NCBI RefSeq assembly: GCF_002706425.1
Contig: NZ_CP017713.1
Location: forward strand, 1,426,001 to 1,490,000
From: Loigolactobacillus coryniformis subsp. coryniformis KCTC 3167 = DSM 20001
Lineage (GTDB): Bacteria > Bacillota > Bacilli > Lactobacillales > Lactobacillaceae
DNA: 64,000 bases
Direction: 5' to 3'
Of the stretch, positions 25,696 through 34,350 are shown in pieces (position 1 is the stretch's first letter; each line of letters opens with the position of its first letter). The notes below the pieces were generated by a model that searched no databases, was not told where the DNA came from, and saw only the letters and a program-made list of their open reading frames with translations. A program made the translations under genes and the position numbers.

Positions 25696-26334
25696 ATGAC
25701 GATGACATTTACTGAGTATTTTGAACAAACCGACACCATCACAATCGCACAGCAACTATTGGGCAAACAGCTATTCTATCAGGGGCCGGCGGGGCTGCTG
25801 TCCGGTTATATTGTGGAAACTGAAGCTTACTTAGGTGAAAAAGATCAGGCAGCGCACGCATTTGCCGGGCACCGTTCGGCTAAAAATGAGGCTTTATATC
25901 ACGCTGGAGGTACGATCTATATTTATACGATCTATGGACAGTTTTTGCTGAATGTGATCACTCAACCGGAAGGCGTGCCACAGGGCGTACTGATTCGGGG
26001 CTTACAACCTAATTTAGGTCAGGAAGTAATGCAGCTCAATCGGCGACAACCACGTTCTGTTTTTGATTTGACCAACGGCCCTGGTAAATTAATGGCTGCA
26101 CTAGGCATCCAAGATCTTAGTTTGAATTTACAAAGCTATGCCACGAGTGCGCTAACTTTGAGTTTAACGATGGAAAAGCGACCGCTAGCAGTTAATGCGG
26201 CGCCTCGAATCGGCATTGGTGATAAAGGTATCTGGAAGGCTGCGCCGTTACGCTTTTACGTGGCGCATAATCCATTTGTTTCCAAAATGCCTAAGCGGGC
26301 AATGAATCTAGAAAATTATGGGTGGCAATCATGA
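25696..26334 (+). CDS. 3-methyladenine DNA glycosylase (MPG/AAG family)
   Basis: Excises alkylated purines such as 3-methyladenine and hypoxanthine. The 212-residue protein has the catalytic-glutamate segment GYIVETEAYLGEKDQAAHAFAG, then GTIYIYTIYGQFLLNVIT, GVLIRGLQP and the DNA-binding LTNGPGKLMAALGI. The ATG at 25696 is 7 bases from AGAGGA; a further ATG two codons on is an alternative. Its stop overlaps the ATG of the DUF3013 gene (ATGA), making it the first gene of a translationally coupled series leading to prmA and rsmE. Confidence 0.92.
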   Translation: MTMTFTEYFEQTDTITIAQQLLGKQLFYQGPAGLLSGYIVETEAYLGEKDQAAHAFAGHRSAKNEALYHAGGTIYIYTIYGQFLLNVITQPEGVPQGVLIRGLQPNLGQEVMQLNRRQPRSVFDLTNGPGKLMAALGIQDLSLNLQSYATSALTLSLTMEKRPLAVNAAPRIGIGDKGIWKAAPLRFYVAHNPFVSKMPKRAMNLENYGWQS

Positions 26335-26819
26335 AAATAACGATGTTGGACTATCTAGCGACACAAGTTGCTGACTATGCTGGTGAAGGTCAGTTAGATC
26401 TAAACTGGGATAAAAAAGAGCATGTTTTTGAAATAACTTTAAGTTTGACTGCGCAGAATAAAGCTGGGCAAGAAGTGACCGATGTGGCGGGTAAATTAAG
26501 TACCCAGGATAAAATTGATTTTCAGGATCAAATCTTGATCTACGATGAAAAGCGTTTAGATCCAGCGGCGGTGGCTGAAGATTACTTGGCTTTGTTACCA
26601 TTTTCGGGTAAAACTGGTTTAGCGCAGCAAACTATCGATGGATTGTTTGCGTATTTACCTGAAGTAATGGCGGATGGTTTAAGTGATTTGATGGCCTTTT
26701 TAAACGAAGATACGGTCACGACTTTTGAATTAAAATGGCAACCACGAGTTTTCGAGCAACAAGTAGCGGCGCAGGGCCCAATTAAAGCAACTGATTATTT
26801 AGCGTATCCGCGGTATTGA
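26331..26819 (+). CDS. DUF3013 family protein
   Basis: An acidic protein of 162 residues (MKITMLDYLATQVADYAGEG; LDLNWDKKEHVFEITLSL) typical of the DUF3013 proteins of Lactobacillales, which have no known function and often precede prmA. It has no membrane segment or catalytic motif. It overlaps the mpg stop by four bases and lies 63 bases ahead of prmA. Confidence 0.7.
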   Translation: MKITMLDYLATQVADYAGEGQLDLNWDKKEHVFEITLSLTAQNKAGQEVTDVAGKLSTQDKIDFQDQILIYDEKRLDPAAVAEDYLALLPFSGKTGLAQQTIDGLFAYLPEVMADGLSDLMAFLNEDTVTTFELKWQPRVFEQQVAAQGPIKATDYLAYPRY

Positions 26820-26882
26820 TCAGTGTGGTATGAGCTTTGTTACCCAAATTAATCACTGTAGTGTAGAAAGGCGATCAACTTA

Positions 26883-27827
26883 ATGGAATGGACTGAAGTG
26901 AAAGTCACAACTTCAACGGAAGCAGTTGAAGCTGTAGCTAATATTTTAATGGAGGCTGGGGCTACCGGCGTACAGATCAATGATTCGGCTGACTTTAAGC
27001 CAGAATCACAGGGCCCTTTTGGCGAAATATTTGACCCCAGTAAGCATCCGCATATTCAATCAGGTGCTGAAGTTGCGGCTTATTATCCGGAGACGGTTTT
27101 TTTACCTGAGATTTTACCAACAATTAAGCAACGGGTGACTCAGTTGACTGATTTTGGTTTAGCTATTGGCGCTAATCAAGTGACAACAGCAGCTGTTGAT
27201 GAAGGCGCCTGGGCAACATCATGGAAAAAGTACTATCATCCTGTTCGTGTTACCCGTTATTTGACGGTGGTTCCAAGTTGGGAAAAATACCAACCCCAAC
27301 AGGCTGATGAGCAGTTGATCATTTTAGATCCAGGGATGTCTTTTGGAACCGGGACGCATCCAACTACTAAATTGGCGTTACAAGCGCTTGAAACCACGAT
27401 TCGTGGTGGCGAAACGGTATTGGATGTTGGGACAGGCTCTGGTGTACTGAGTATTGCCGCTAAGCAACTTGGTGTTGGGTCAGTTTATGCTTATGATCTG
27501 GATGATGTGGCTGTTCGAGCTGCAGCGAGCAACTTAGCGTTGAATCCAATTGCTGCTACGGTCAAAGTTGCGGCCAATAATTTATTGACGAATGTCACGC
27601 AATCAGCGGATATTATCGTGGCCAATATTTTAGCAGAAATTATTTTACCGTTGATTCCGCAAGCGCAACCCTTACTGAATCCGAATGGTTATTTGATCCT
27701 TTCTGGGATCATTGCCGATAAGCTGGCTAGCATCAAACAGGCGTTGCTCAAGGCTGATTTAGCGATTGTTCAGGTGTTAAATGAAGGCGATTGGTACGGC
27801 GTGATCGCGCAGAAACGGGAGGACTAG
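26883..27827 (+). CDS. prmA: Ribosomal protein L11 methyltransferase PrmA
   Basis: SAM-dependent methyltransferase that trimethylates ribosomal protein L11. The 314-residue protein has an N-terminal L11-recognition domain ([22 protein letters not shown]). The catalytic domain carries [17 protein letters not shown], the SAM motif [19 protein letters not shown] and [14 protein letters not shown]. The ATG follows GAAAGGCGATC. rsmE starts one base after its stop, so the two are co-transcribed. Confidence 0.97.
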   Translation: MEWTEVKVTTSTEAVEAVANILMEAGATGVQINDSADFKPESQGPFGEIFDPSKHPHIQSGAEVAAYYPETVFLPEILPTIKQRVTQLTDFGLAIGANQVTTAAVDEGAWATSWKKYYHPVRVTRYLTVVPSWEKYQPQQADEQLIILDPGMSFGTGTHPTTKLALQALETTIRGGETVLDVGTGSGVLSIAAKQLGVGSVYAYDLDDVAVRAAASNLALNPIAATVKVAANNLLTNVTQSADIIVANILAEIILPLIPQAQPLLNPNGYLILSGIIADKLASIKQALLKADLAIVQVLNEGDWYGVIAQKRED

Positions 27828-27828
27828 G

Positions 27829-28587
27829 ATGCAGCGCTATTTTATTTCTGATCAGGTGCCTGCTGGTGGACAAGTGACGATCACTGGCGAGTCGGCGCGT
27901 CATATTCAACGGGTCATGCGCGCGCAAGTAGGTGATCAGCTTGAGGTTGTGACTGGAGATCGCCGCGCTTATCGTAGTAAAATCGAGGCGTTACAACCTG
28001 ATGGCGTTAGTGTCCATTTAGCAGATACAGCATTGACAAGTCCAGAACTGCCTAATCAAGTGATCATTGCATGTAGTATCGCTAAAAAAGACAAGGCTGA
28101 TTGGATCGTCCAAAAAGGTACCGAGCTTGGTGCCAGTGGCTTTATCTTTTTCTCCAGTCAATACGGGGTAGCTAAATGGGAACCAGCACGTCAAGCCAAG
28201 AAGCTGACGCGCTTACGTAAAATTGCCTTGGAAGCGGCACGACAATCGCATCGGGATCAAATTCCGACAGTCGATATCATGGCTGGGTTAACGGAACTAA
28301 CGCAAGTTACTAAAGACTTTGGAATCGTTGCGTATGAAGAGTCGGCTAAACAAGGCGAAACGGCGGCGTTAGTGGCAACCGCGCAACAATTGGTTGGTGG
28401 GCAAACACTGATCGCTGTATTTGGTCCAGAGGGTGGTTTGGCACCGACTGAAGTTGAGCAATTAAGACAAGCTGATTTTAATGTGGCGGGTTTGGGACCA
28501 CGCATTTTACGTGCGGAAACGGCGCCTTTATATTTATTAAGTGCGTTATCAACGTTGTGGGAATTATTAGCTCCCCAAAACAAATGA
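27829..28587 (+). CDS. rsmE: 16S rRNA m3U1498 methyltransferase RsmE
   Basis: SPOUT-class methyltransferase that modifies U1498 of 16S rRNA. The 252-residue protein has an N-terminal PUA-like domain (VTITGESARHIQRVMRAQVGDQLEVV) and the knotted SPOUT motif AVFGPEGGLAPTEVEQL, followed by LGPRILRAETAPLYLLSAL. The ATG overlaps the context AGGACTAGG right after prmA. The standard prmA-rsmE operon arrangement confirms identity. Confidence 0.97.
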   Translation: MQRYFISDQVPAGGQVTITGESARHIQRVMRAQVGDQLEVVTGDRRAYRSKIEALQPDGVSVHLADTALTSPELPNQVIIACSIAKKDKADWIVQKGTELGASGFIFFSSQYGVAKWEPARQAKKLTRLRKIALEAARQSHRDQIPTVDIMAGLTELTQVTKDFGIVAYEESAKQGETAALVATAQQLVGGQTLIAVFGPEGGLAPTEVEQLRQADFNVAGLGPRILRAETAPLYLLSALSTLWELLAPQNK

Positions 28588-28643
28588 TTCGCGTGTTACC
28601 GATAACACGTTGCGTCGATTCTAAAAAACGCGGAGGTTTAATT

Positions 28644-28991
28644 TTGACGAAAATCAAACAATTACTTAAACAGCCAGTGATTCAGCTCATTTTATTTAGT
28701 TTGATCATTACTTGGCTGTTACCCTTAATTTTTCACTGGTTGGCAGTCGCTAAAGTGATTCGAATCACAGTCTTATTTATTGTGGTCAATATGGTCGCGG
28801 CGATCGCATTGGGAATTTATTTAGCCAATCGCCATTTTGCTATCTGGTGGTTACTGATCTTTCCCGGGTTATTTACCGGAATCATCTACTTGCGCTATGG
28901 TCACTATGGTTATTGGTTTGCCGGTGCGTACTTAATTTTAAGTTATCTGGCCTATAGTATGCGCAAGACGGCGCTGACAGTTGCAAAATAG
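28644..28991 (+). CDS. Small integral membrane protein, 115 residues
   Basis: Not recognised. It has four predicted membrane segments (LILFSLIITWLLPLIF; ITVLFIVVNMVAAIALGIYL; FAIWWLLIFPGLFTGII; YWFAGAYLILSYLAYS), with short charged ends. The TTG start at 28644 is preceded by GGAGG; the open frame extends upstream inside rsmE without a start. It is probably the last gene of the prmA-rsmE transcript. Confidence 0.65.
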   Translation: MTKIKQLLKQPVIQLILFSLIITWLLPLIFHWLAVAKVIRITVLFIVVNMVAAIALGIYLANRHFAIWWLLIFPGLFTGIIYLRYGHYGYWFAGAYLILSYLAYSMRKTALTVAK

Positions 28992-29008
28992 GTGGGCTCA
29001 GGTATAAT
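28981..29008 (+). promoter_or_regulatory. Candidate promoter P1 upstream of rel
   Basis: TTGCAA (28981-28986) and TATAAT (29003-29008) are separated by 16 bp. A second TATAAT with TGG before it (extended -10, 29049-29054) lies closer to rel. Confidence 0.5.
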
Positions 29009-29099
29009 TCATAGTGAATTTGCTGACTAAGGATCATACGGTACGTGGTATAATTAAATCAACAATTACTGCATGATCGGTATCTAAATTATTAGCTAC

Positions 29100-29171
29100 A
29101 TTTTGGCAGTTGATTCAGCTAAAATGCGGTCAAGTAAGCACGCATGCTGCATAGCTACCGTGCTGTTTTTG
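29100..29171 (+). promoter_or_regulatory. Structured leader of rel with a terminator-like hairpin
   Basis: CATTTTGGC can pair with GCTAAAATG, with one G-U pair. After it AGCACG (29137-29142) pairs with CGTGCT (29159-29164), with an inner GCT/AGC, followed by GTTTTT. The pair of hairpins resembles an attenuator, but no known riboswitch or T-box motif is present. Confidence 0.4.
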
Positions 29172-29199
29172 TATCAAAGCAGATAAGGATGTGGGGTTT

Positions 29200-31440
29200 A
29201 TGGCTGAAGAAAAAGTTTACACCGCTAACGAAAGTATCAAGTTAGTTGAAACTTATATGAATGATGAGCATGTGGCGTTTGTAAAAAAGGCACTTGATTT
29301 TGCGACCTATGTGCACAAGGAACAGTTCCGTCAGTCTGGTGAGCCCTATATTGTTCATCCCATCCAGGTGGCGGCGATCTTAGCAGAGTTAAAAATGGAT
29401 CCTGCGACGGTAGCGTCCGGGTTTTTACACGATGTGGTTGAAGACACTAATATTACGTTAGGCGACATTCAAGAGCTGTTTGGCCACGATGTAGCGGTGA
29501 TCGTTGATGGTGTGACTAAGTTAAGCAAGATCAAGTATGTCGCGCATAAGGATGAATTAGCGGAAAATCACCGTAAAATGATTTTAGCGATGGCTAAGGA
29601 TCTACGGGTGGTCATGGTCAAGCTAGCTGATCGTTTGCACAATATGCGGACCTTGAAGCATTTGCGTCCAGAAAAACAGCGGCGGATCGCTAATGAAACG
29701 TTGGAGATCTATGCGCCGTTAGCTGATCGTTTAGGTATCAGTCAGTTCAAATGGGAATTAGAAGATACTGCGTTACGGTATTTAAATCCACAACAATATT
29801 ACCGTATCGTTCATTTGATGAATTCAAAGCGGGCACAGCGCCAAGCCTATATTGACGAAGCAATCAAACAGATTAAAGCTTCGATGACCGATTTTAATAT
29901 TAAATACGAAATTTATGGGCGCCCGAAACATATCTATTCAATTTATAAAAAAATGCGTGATAAGCATAAACAGTTTGAGGAAATCTATGACCTATTGGCG
30001 ATCCGTGTGATCGTGGATACGATCAAGGACTGTTATGCCGTTTTAGGGGCGATCCATACCAAATGGAAGCCAATGCCTGGCCGATTCAAAGACTATATTG
30101 CCATGCCTAAAGCCAATATGTACCAATCATTACACACAACGGTGATTGGGCCTAAAGGACAGCCATTAGAGATCCAAATTCGGACTGAAGAAATGCATCA
30201 AGTCGCTGAATATGGTGTAGCTGCACATTGGGCCTATAAAGAAGGCAAACGTGACGAAGTCAAATACGACTCGAATGGCAAAAAGATCGACATGTTCCGG
30301 GAAATTCTGGAACTAGGCGATGAAACCACTAACGCTGCTGATTTTATGGAAAGCGTTAAAGGTGATATTTTCTCTGATCGAGTTTATGTTTTTACACCTA
30401 AAGGGGACGTTTACGAATTATCTCAAGGTTCAGGACCATTGGATTTTGCGTACACGATCCATACTGAAGTCGGTAATAAAACCGTAGGGGCCAAAGTGAA
30501 TGGCAAAATCGTACCGCTAAATTATCAATTGAAAAATGGCGATATCGTTGATATTTTGACTTCACCAAATTCATCACCTAGTCGTGATTGGATCAATTTG
30601 GTCAGTACCAGCAAAGCACGTAATAAAATCAAGCGTTTCTTCAAGCAAGCCGACCGCTCGGAAAATATTGAAAAAGGCCGCGATATGCTTGAAAAGCAGC
30701 TTACCGATATGGGCTTTTTACCGAAGGATTATTTGAATAAGGAAGTTTTAGGCCAAGCAATCAATCGGTTTAATTTCAGCAATAGTGATGAACTATTGGC
30801 GGCGGTTGGTTATGGCGAGTTATCACCGTTAGTGGTCAGTAATCGGTTAACCGAAAAAGCCCGCCACCAGCGGGAAAAAGCCGAGCAAGATCAGCAAGCC
30901 CGGGATGTTTTGACTGATACGACTGCGGCTAAAAGTAAGGGTAAAACCAAGCCGAAGGAACCAAATGAAAAGTTAAAGATCAAGCACGAAGGCGGCGTCG
31001 TCATTCAAGGGGTCGACAACTTGCTGATTCATTTGAGTAAGTGTTGTAATCCTGTACCGGGTGACCAAATTGTTGGTTACGTTACTAAAGGTCGGGGTGT
31101 CTCGATTCATCGCGCGGATTGTCCCAATGTCCAAAATGCTGCGGATACCGCTAATCGTTTGATTGAAGTTGAATGGGAAGATGCTGCAGCTAAAGGAACC
31201 ACTTACGACGCTAACTTGGAAGTTTATGGTTACAATCGTTCTGGTTTATTAAATGATATTTTGCAGACTTTGAATGCGCAAACAAAGAATTTAACTTCCG
31301 TTAGTGGCAAAGTTGATCATGACAATATGGCAACTGTTCACGTTACCGTGGCCATCACTAACTTAGCCCATTTAACTCGGTTGATCGATAGTATCAAAAA
31401 TATACCGGATGTTTACAGCGTTAAGCGGTCGAACGAATAA
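29200..31440 (+). CDS. rel: Bifunctional (p)ppGpp synthetase/hydrolase Rel
   Basis: Makes and degrades the stringent-response alarmone (p)ppGpp on the ribosome. The 746-residue protein has an HD hydrolase domain (SGEPYIVHPIQVAAILAEL, FLHDVVEDT) and a synthetase domain (YDLLAIRVIVDTIKDCYAVLG, GRFKDYIAMPKANMYQSLHT). A TGS domain (VYVFTPKGDVYELSQGSGPLDFAYTIH), a zinc-finger/CC region with KCCNPVPGD, and a C-terminal ACT domain follow. Both catalytic halves look intact. The ATG at 29200 is preferred; an in-frame GTG nine bases earlier lies on the Shine-Dalgarno. It sits next to dtd as in other firmicutes. Confidence 0.97.
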   Translation: MAEEKVYTANESIKLVETYMNDEHVAFVKKALDFATYVHKEQFRQSGEPYIVHPIQVAAILAELKMDPATVASGFLHDVVEDTNITLGDIQELFGHDVAVIVDGVTKLSKIKYVAHKDELAENHRKMILAMAKDLRVVMVKLADRLHNMRTLKHLRPEKQRRIANETLEIYAPLADRLGISQFKWELEDTALRYLNPQQYYRIVHLMNSKRAQRQAYIDEAIKQIKASMTDFNIKYEIYGRPKHIYSIYKKMRDKHKQFEEIYDLLAIRVIVDTIKDCYAVLGAIHTKWKPMPGRFKDYIAMPKANMYQSLHTTVIGPKGQPLEIQIRTEEMHQVAEYGVAAHWAYKEGKRDEVKYDSNGKKIDMFREILELGDETTNAADFMESVKGDIFSDRVYVFTPKGDVYELSQGSGPLDFAYTIHTEVGNKTVGAKVNGKIVPLNYQLKNGDIVDILTSPNSSPSRDWINLVSTSKARNKIKRFFKQADRSENIEKGRDMLEKQLTDMGFLPKDYLNKEVLGQAINRFNFSNSDELLAAVGYGELSPLVVSNRLTEKARHQREKAEQDQQARDVLTDTTAAKSKGKTKPKEPNEKLKIKHEGGVVIQGVDNLLIHLSKCCNPVPGDQIVGYVTKGRGVSIHRADCPNVQNAADTANRLIEVEWEDAAAKGTTYDANLEVYGYNRSGLLNDILQTLNAQTKNLTSVSGKVDHDNMATVHVTVAITNLAHLTRLIDSIKNIPDVYSVKRSNE

Positions 31441-31450
31441 TTGTCTGGCG

Positions 31451-31561
31451 CCACGTTGCTTGCGGTACGGTTTTTGCTAGAAGAATGATTATCGACCACT
31501 GCAAGTGCAAAATTTATTAGCAGATCTGGCTAAGAAACTGTCATTAAAAGGAGGCTATGTT
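31451..31561 (+). repeat. Leader repeat unit, degenerate single copy before dtd
   Basis: CCACGTTGCTTGCGGTACGG matches the start of the 98-108 bp leader units found before hisS, phoH and era. It continues with TTTTTGCT, GAAGAATG and TATCGACC. A second hairpin is kept (TTATTAGC 31514-31521 with GCTAAGAA 31529-31536) although its sequence differs. The copy ends at the dtd Shine-Dalgarno AAAGGAGG. Confidence 0.7.
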
Positions 31562-32008
31562 GTGCGAGTTGTTTTACAGCGGGTCAAACAGGCTAGCGTG
31601 ACGATTGATGATCAAGTTGTCGGTGCGATCAAGCGCGGCTATCTATTATTAGTTGCTGTGCGCGATGCTGATACCGAGGCTGACATCGATTATCTCGTAC
31701 ATAAAATTACTAATTTACGGGTTTTCGAAGATGCACAAGGCAAAATGAATTTAGCGTTGGCTGCGGTTGCTGGTGAGATTTTGTCGGTTTCGCAGTTTAC
31801 GTTATATGCGGACACCCGTAAAGGTAATCGGCCGAGCTTCACTGATGCTGGACACCCAGAAAAAGCTGCCCAGTATTATGCGCGTTTTAACGAGAAGTTA
31901 CGGGCTAATGGTATCAAAGTTGCAACTGGGGAATTCGGCGCGGATATGGCCGTTGCGTTGATCAATGATGGACCAGTGACAATTTTATTTGATACAGAAA
32001 ACAAATAA
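31562..32008 (+). CDS. dtd: D-aminoacyl-tRNA deacylase
   Basis: Hydrolyses D-amino acids wrongly attached to tRNA (D-Tyr and others) and glycine from tRNA-Ala. The 148-residue protein shows the signature [23 protein letters not shown] and the Gly-cisPro-like [13 protein letters not shown] end. The GTG start at 31562 has AAAGGAGG eight bases ahead and gives the family N-terminus (M)[14 protein letters not shown]; the longer open frame reads through the repeat. It follows rel by 121 bases. Confidence 0.96.
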   Translation: MRVVLQRVKQASVTIDDQVVGAIKRGYLLLVAVRDADTEADIDYLVHKITNLRVFEDAQGKMNLALAAVAGEILSVSQFTLYADTRKGNRPSFTDAGHPEKAAQYYARFNEKLRANGIKVATGEFGADMAVALINDGPVTILFDTENK

Positions 32009-32053
32009 CAGCCATTTCACCATTTAGGCAAATAGAAAGTAAGGGATTATTTT

Positions 32054-32686
32054 ATGTTACAAGCGGCAATTTGGGATTTTGATGGCACACTTTATGATAC
32101 TTATGCTGGCATTATGCAGGCTTTGTTGCAATTAGCTGATGAGTATCGGCTTAAAGTTGACCGTCAAGATTTGTACCGCCTGATCAAGGAAGATTCAGTT
32201 AAAACGGCGATCCAGAATTTTGGACAGACTTTGGCCATTGCACCAGAAAAACTGTCTAAGCGTTACCATGAAATCGAATTTGCAACGCAGCGTGATCCAC
32301 AGCCTTATGCTGGGGCTTTAGCAACTTGTCAAGCAATTATCGACCAAGGTGGGCAGAACTTTCTAATGACGCATCGTGATCGTGGTTCAGAGCGCTTTTT
32401 GGCAGCCGGGGGTTTTTTACCGCTATTTACTGAATGTGTTACTAGTGAGCAACACTTTAAACGTAAGCCTGATCCAGAAGCCATAAATTATTTAGTTAAG
32501 CAGCATCAACTTGACCCAGCCACGACGGTGATGATCGGGGATCGGCCTTTGGATGTAGTTGCTGGGCAAAATGCTGGTGTTAAGGGCTGTTTCTTTGATG
32601 TTGACCAATTCCATAGTGCACCAACTGCTGACATCATTATTGATCAGTTACCTGAGATCGTGCCTTATTTTCAAGCGAGAAATTAA
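32054..32686 (+). CDS. HAD superfamily phosphatase (subfamily IA)
   Basis: A 210-residue haloacid dehalogenase-like hydrolase. Motif I is WDFDGTLYDTY, motif II FLMTHRD, the motif III lysine lies in HFKRKPDPEAINY and motif IV is VMIGDRPLDVVAGQNAG, all intact. The cap lies between motifs I and II (C1 type). It resembles phosphoglycolate phosphatase and beta-phosphoglucomutase relatives, but the substrate cannot be assigned. It is a short gene between dtd and azlC. Confidence 0.88.
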   Translation: MLQAAIWDFDGTLYDTYAGIMQALLQLADEYRLKVDRQDLYRLIKEDSVKTAIQNFGQTLAIAPEKLSKRYHEIEFATQRDPQPYAGALATCQAIIDQGGQNFLMTHRDRGSERFLAAGGFLPLFTECVTSEQHFKRKPDPEAINYLVKQHQLDPATTVMIGDRPLDVVAGQNAGVKGCFFDVDQFHSAPTADIIIDQLPEIVPYFQARN

Positions 32687-32716
32687 AAGAGGGGCTATAA
32701 ATCTACTGACCCGGTA

Positions 32717-32725
32717 TGTTATAAT
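32717..32725 (+). promoter_or_regulatory. Extended -10 promoter of azlCD
   Basis: TGTTATAAT fits the extended -10 consensus, 37 bases upstream of the azlC start. No good -35 is seen, as is common for this promoter class. Confidence 0.55.
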
Positions 32726-32761
32726 CGCTTAGGTTTGTTTGCTAGATTTGGAGGCTTACTT

Positions 32762-33544
32762 TTGAAAGTAGAGGACAAAAATTGGTTTAACGTATTTAAA
32801 ATTGCCTTGCCACTTTGTATAAGTTACGTACCAATCGGATTAGCTTGCGGTATTTTGTTACATTCAGCAGGCTTTAATATTCTGTTTACCGGCTTGTTAT
32901 CGATCTTAGTTTTTTCTGGTGGTGCTCAGTTTTTAATTGCGTCGATGTTGGCAATTCACGCACCACTCTTGCAAGTTTTATTGATGCTTTTTTTCTTGGA
33001 GATGCGGTACGCACTATTATCCGCAAGTTTATCACCATACTTAAAAAACGAACCATTACCTTTTTTGATTTACTTCTCCAGTTCAATGAATGACGAAAAT
33101 TATGCGATCAATTATTTAAAATTCGCAACAGATAAGAAATGGAATGGTCATCAGGCCGTGATGGTCAATCATTTTTCACTATTATTTTGGACCGTCAGTA
33201 ATATGATAGGTTCGACGATCGGTAATTTGATCCACTTTGACGTGAACCTAGTTAATTTCACATTGACGGCGTTATTCGGCTATATGTTAGTGATGCAGGT
33301 CAAAAACTTGCTATCGATCTTGGTGGCTGGTTTATCCGCGGTTTTGTCCGTATGGTTGATCATTGCAATGCGGAGTACGATGGGTTTGGTTGTTGCAACG
33401 TTGGTAGCCTCGTTTGTTGGTTTCATGGTAGAACATGGCTTAGAGGGCAAGTCCAATCCATTGCTGTTGCGGTCACTACGTTTACGCCGCCGCCACGAAA
33501 GCTTTAAAGATATACCAAAGGAGACGACCGACGACCATGAGTAA
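32762..33544 (+). CDS. azlC: AzlC family branched-chain amino acid exporter subunit
   Basis: Large subunit of the AzlCD-type branched-chain amino acid exporter, an inner-membrane protein of 260 residues. It carries FKIALPLCISYVPIGLACGILLHSAGF, SGGAQFLIASML and the FFLEMRYALLSASLSPYL segment typical of AzlC. A cytoplasmic charged tail (LRLRRRHESFKDIPKE) closes it. The TTG start has GGAGG ahead. The stop overlaps the azlD start by 8 bases, which is the usual coupling. Confidence 0.93.
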   Translation: MKVEDKNWFNVFKIALPLCISYVPIGLACGILLHSAGFNILFTGLLSILVFSGGAQFLIASMLAIHAPLLQVLLMLFFLEMRYALLSASLSPYLKNEPLPFLIYFSSSMNDENYAINYLKFATDKKWNGHQAVMVNHFSLLFWTVSNMIGSTIGNLIHFDVNLVNFTLTALFGYMLVMQVKNLLSILVAGLSAVLSVWLIIAMRSTMGLVVATLVASFVGFMVEHGLEGKSNPLLLRSLRLRRRHESFKDIPKETTDDHE

Positions 33545-33860
33545 CCTAGACTACCTGATCTTGATTGTATTGGCGGCCATGGTCGCATTTATCCCGCGTG
33601 TGATTCCATTACTATATTTTTCAAAGCGCAAAATTCCAGCTTGGTTTAATGAATGGATGAAATATATTCCGGTGGCATTATTTACGGCTTTGATCGCTAA
33701 AGACGTTTTCGTCACTTCACACTATACTTATAATGCTAAAAACTTGACTGAAATCATTTCAACGATTCTTGTCTTCCTAGTAGCGGCTAAAACAAAGTCG
33801 ATGCTGGTAACCGTGGTTGTTGGTTTAATCGCAATTATGGGCTTAGCCTTAATTTTCTAG
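33537..33860 (+). CDS. azlD: AzlD family branched-chain amino acid exporter subunit
   Basis: Small partner of AzlC, a membrane protein of 107 residues. Four hydrophobic segments are seen, including the conserved AAMVAFIPRVIPLLYF start and a middle region KIPAWFNEWMKYIPVALFTALI characteristic of AzlD. The ATG lies within the end of azlC. A terminator follows. Confidence 0.93.
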   Translation: MSNLDYLILIVLAAMVAFIPRVIPLLYFSKRKIPAWFNEWMKYIPVALFTALIAKDVFVTSHYTYNAKNLTEIISTILVFLVAAKTKSMLVTVVVGLIAIMGLALIF

Positions 33861-33865
33861 TTATA

Positions 33866-33910
33866 AAGCGGTAAACTTTAGGTGTTGACCTAGGGTTTAT
33901 GGCTTTTTTG
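33866..33910 (+). terminator. Terminator after azlCD
   Basis: AAACTTTAGGT (33873-33883) pairs with ACCTAGGGTTT (33888-33898), with two G-U pairs. GGCTTTTTTG follows. Confidence 0.8.
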
Positions 33911-33927
33911 TTATGGGGGAATTTTAT

Positions 33928-34314
33928 ATGGCTACTCCAGAAAAAATATTTGCTACTTATGTAGCTAGTTGGTTGCATCAAGATGAACCGGTTTTTTTAG
34001 CGACTTTAGCTACTGATGTGGTGATCTACGAATGTTATGGGCCTTGCTATCAGGGCAAAGATGAGGCGCAACGCTGGTTTGAACATTGGCATCGGTCGGC
34101 AGAAAATAAAGTATTAGCTTGGACGATTTCAGCTACCTATTTTGATCCAATACAACAGGTTCATTTCTTTGAGTGGCGATTTCGTTGTCGATACAACGGT
34201 GTAGAGTCAGTGTTTAGAGGCTGCTCAATCGTTAAAATAGTGCACCAACAGATTACGCTGATCAAGGAATTTGAAATGCAGGATCAGCAATATCGACCTT
34301 TCATGAATGAATAA
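33928..34314 (+). CDS. SnoaL/NTF2-like family protein
   Basis: A 128-residue cone-shaped NTF2-like protein. The N-terminal helix (PEKIFATYVASWLHQDEPVFLATLA) is followed by DVVIYECYGPCYQGKDEAQRWFEHWHR and a beta-sheet (HFFEWRFRCRYNG; SVFRGCSIVKI), as in SnoaL-like enzymes and stress proteins. The ATG at 33928 is 7 bases from GGGGGA; another ATG at 33913 lies on that site. The ligand or reaction is unknown. Confidence 0.78.
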   Translation: MATPEKIFATYVASWLHQDEPVFLATLATDVVIYECYGPCYQGKDEAQRWFEHWHRSAENKVLAWTISATYFDPIQQVHFFEWRFRCRYNGVESVFRGCSIVKIVHQQITLIKEFEMQDQQYRPFMNE

Positions 34315-34342
34315 AAAAACGACCACAGTATTTGTGGTCGTT
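34311..34342 (-). terminator. Terminator of the amidase gene
   Basis: AACGACCACA and TGTGGTCGTT form a stem around GTATT. On the minus strand a run of seven T residues follows. Confidence 0.88.
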
Positions 34343-34350
34343 AAGTGGAT

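Noticed and set aside
28557-28643. N-terminal extension of the small membrane protein into rsmE
   Set aside because: There is no ribosome site for the upstream ATG, while the TTG at 28644 has GGAGG at proper spacing.
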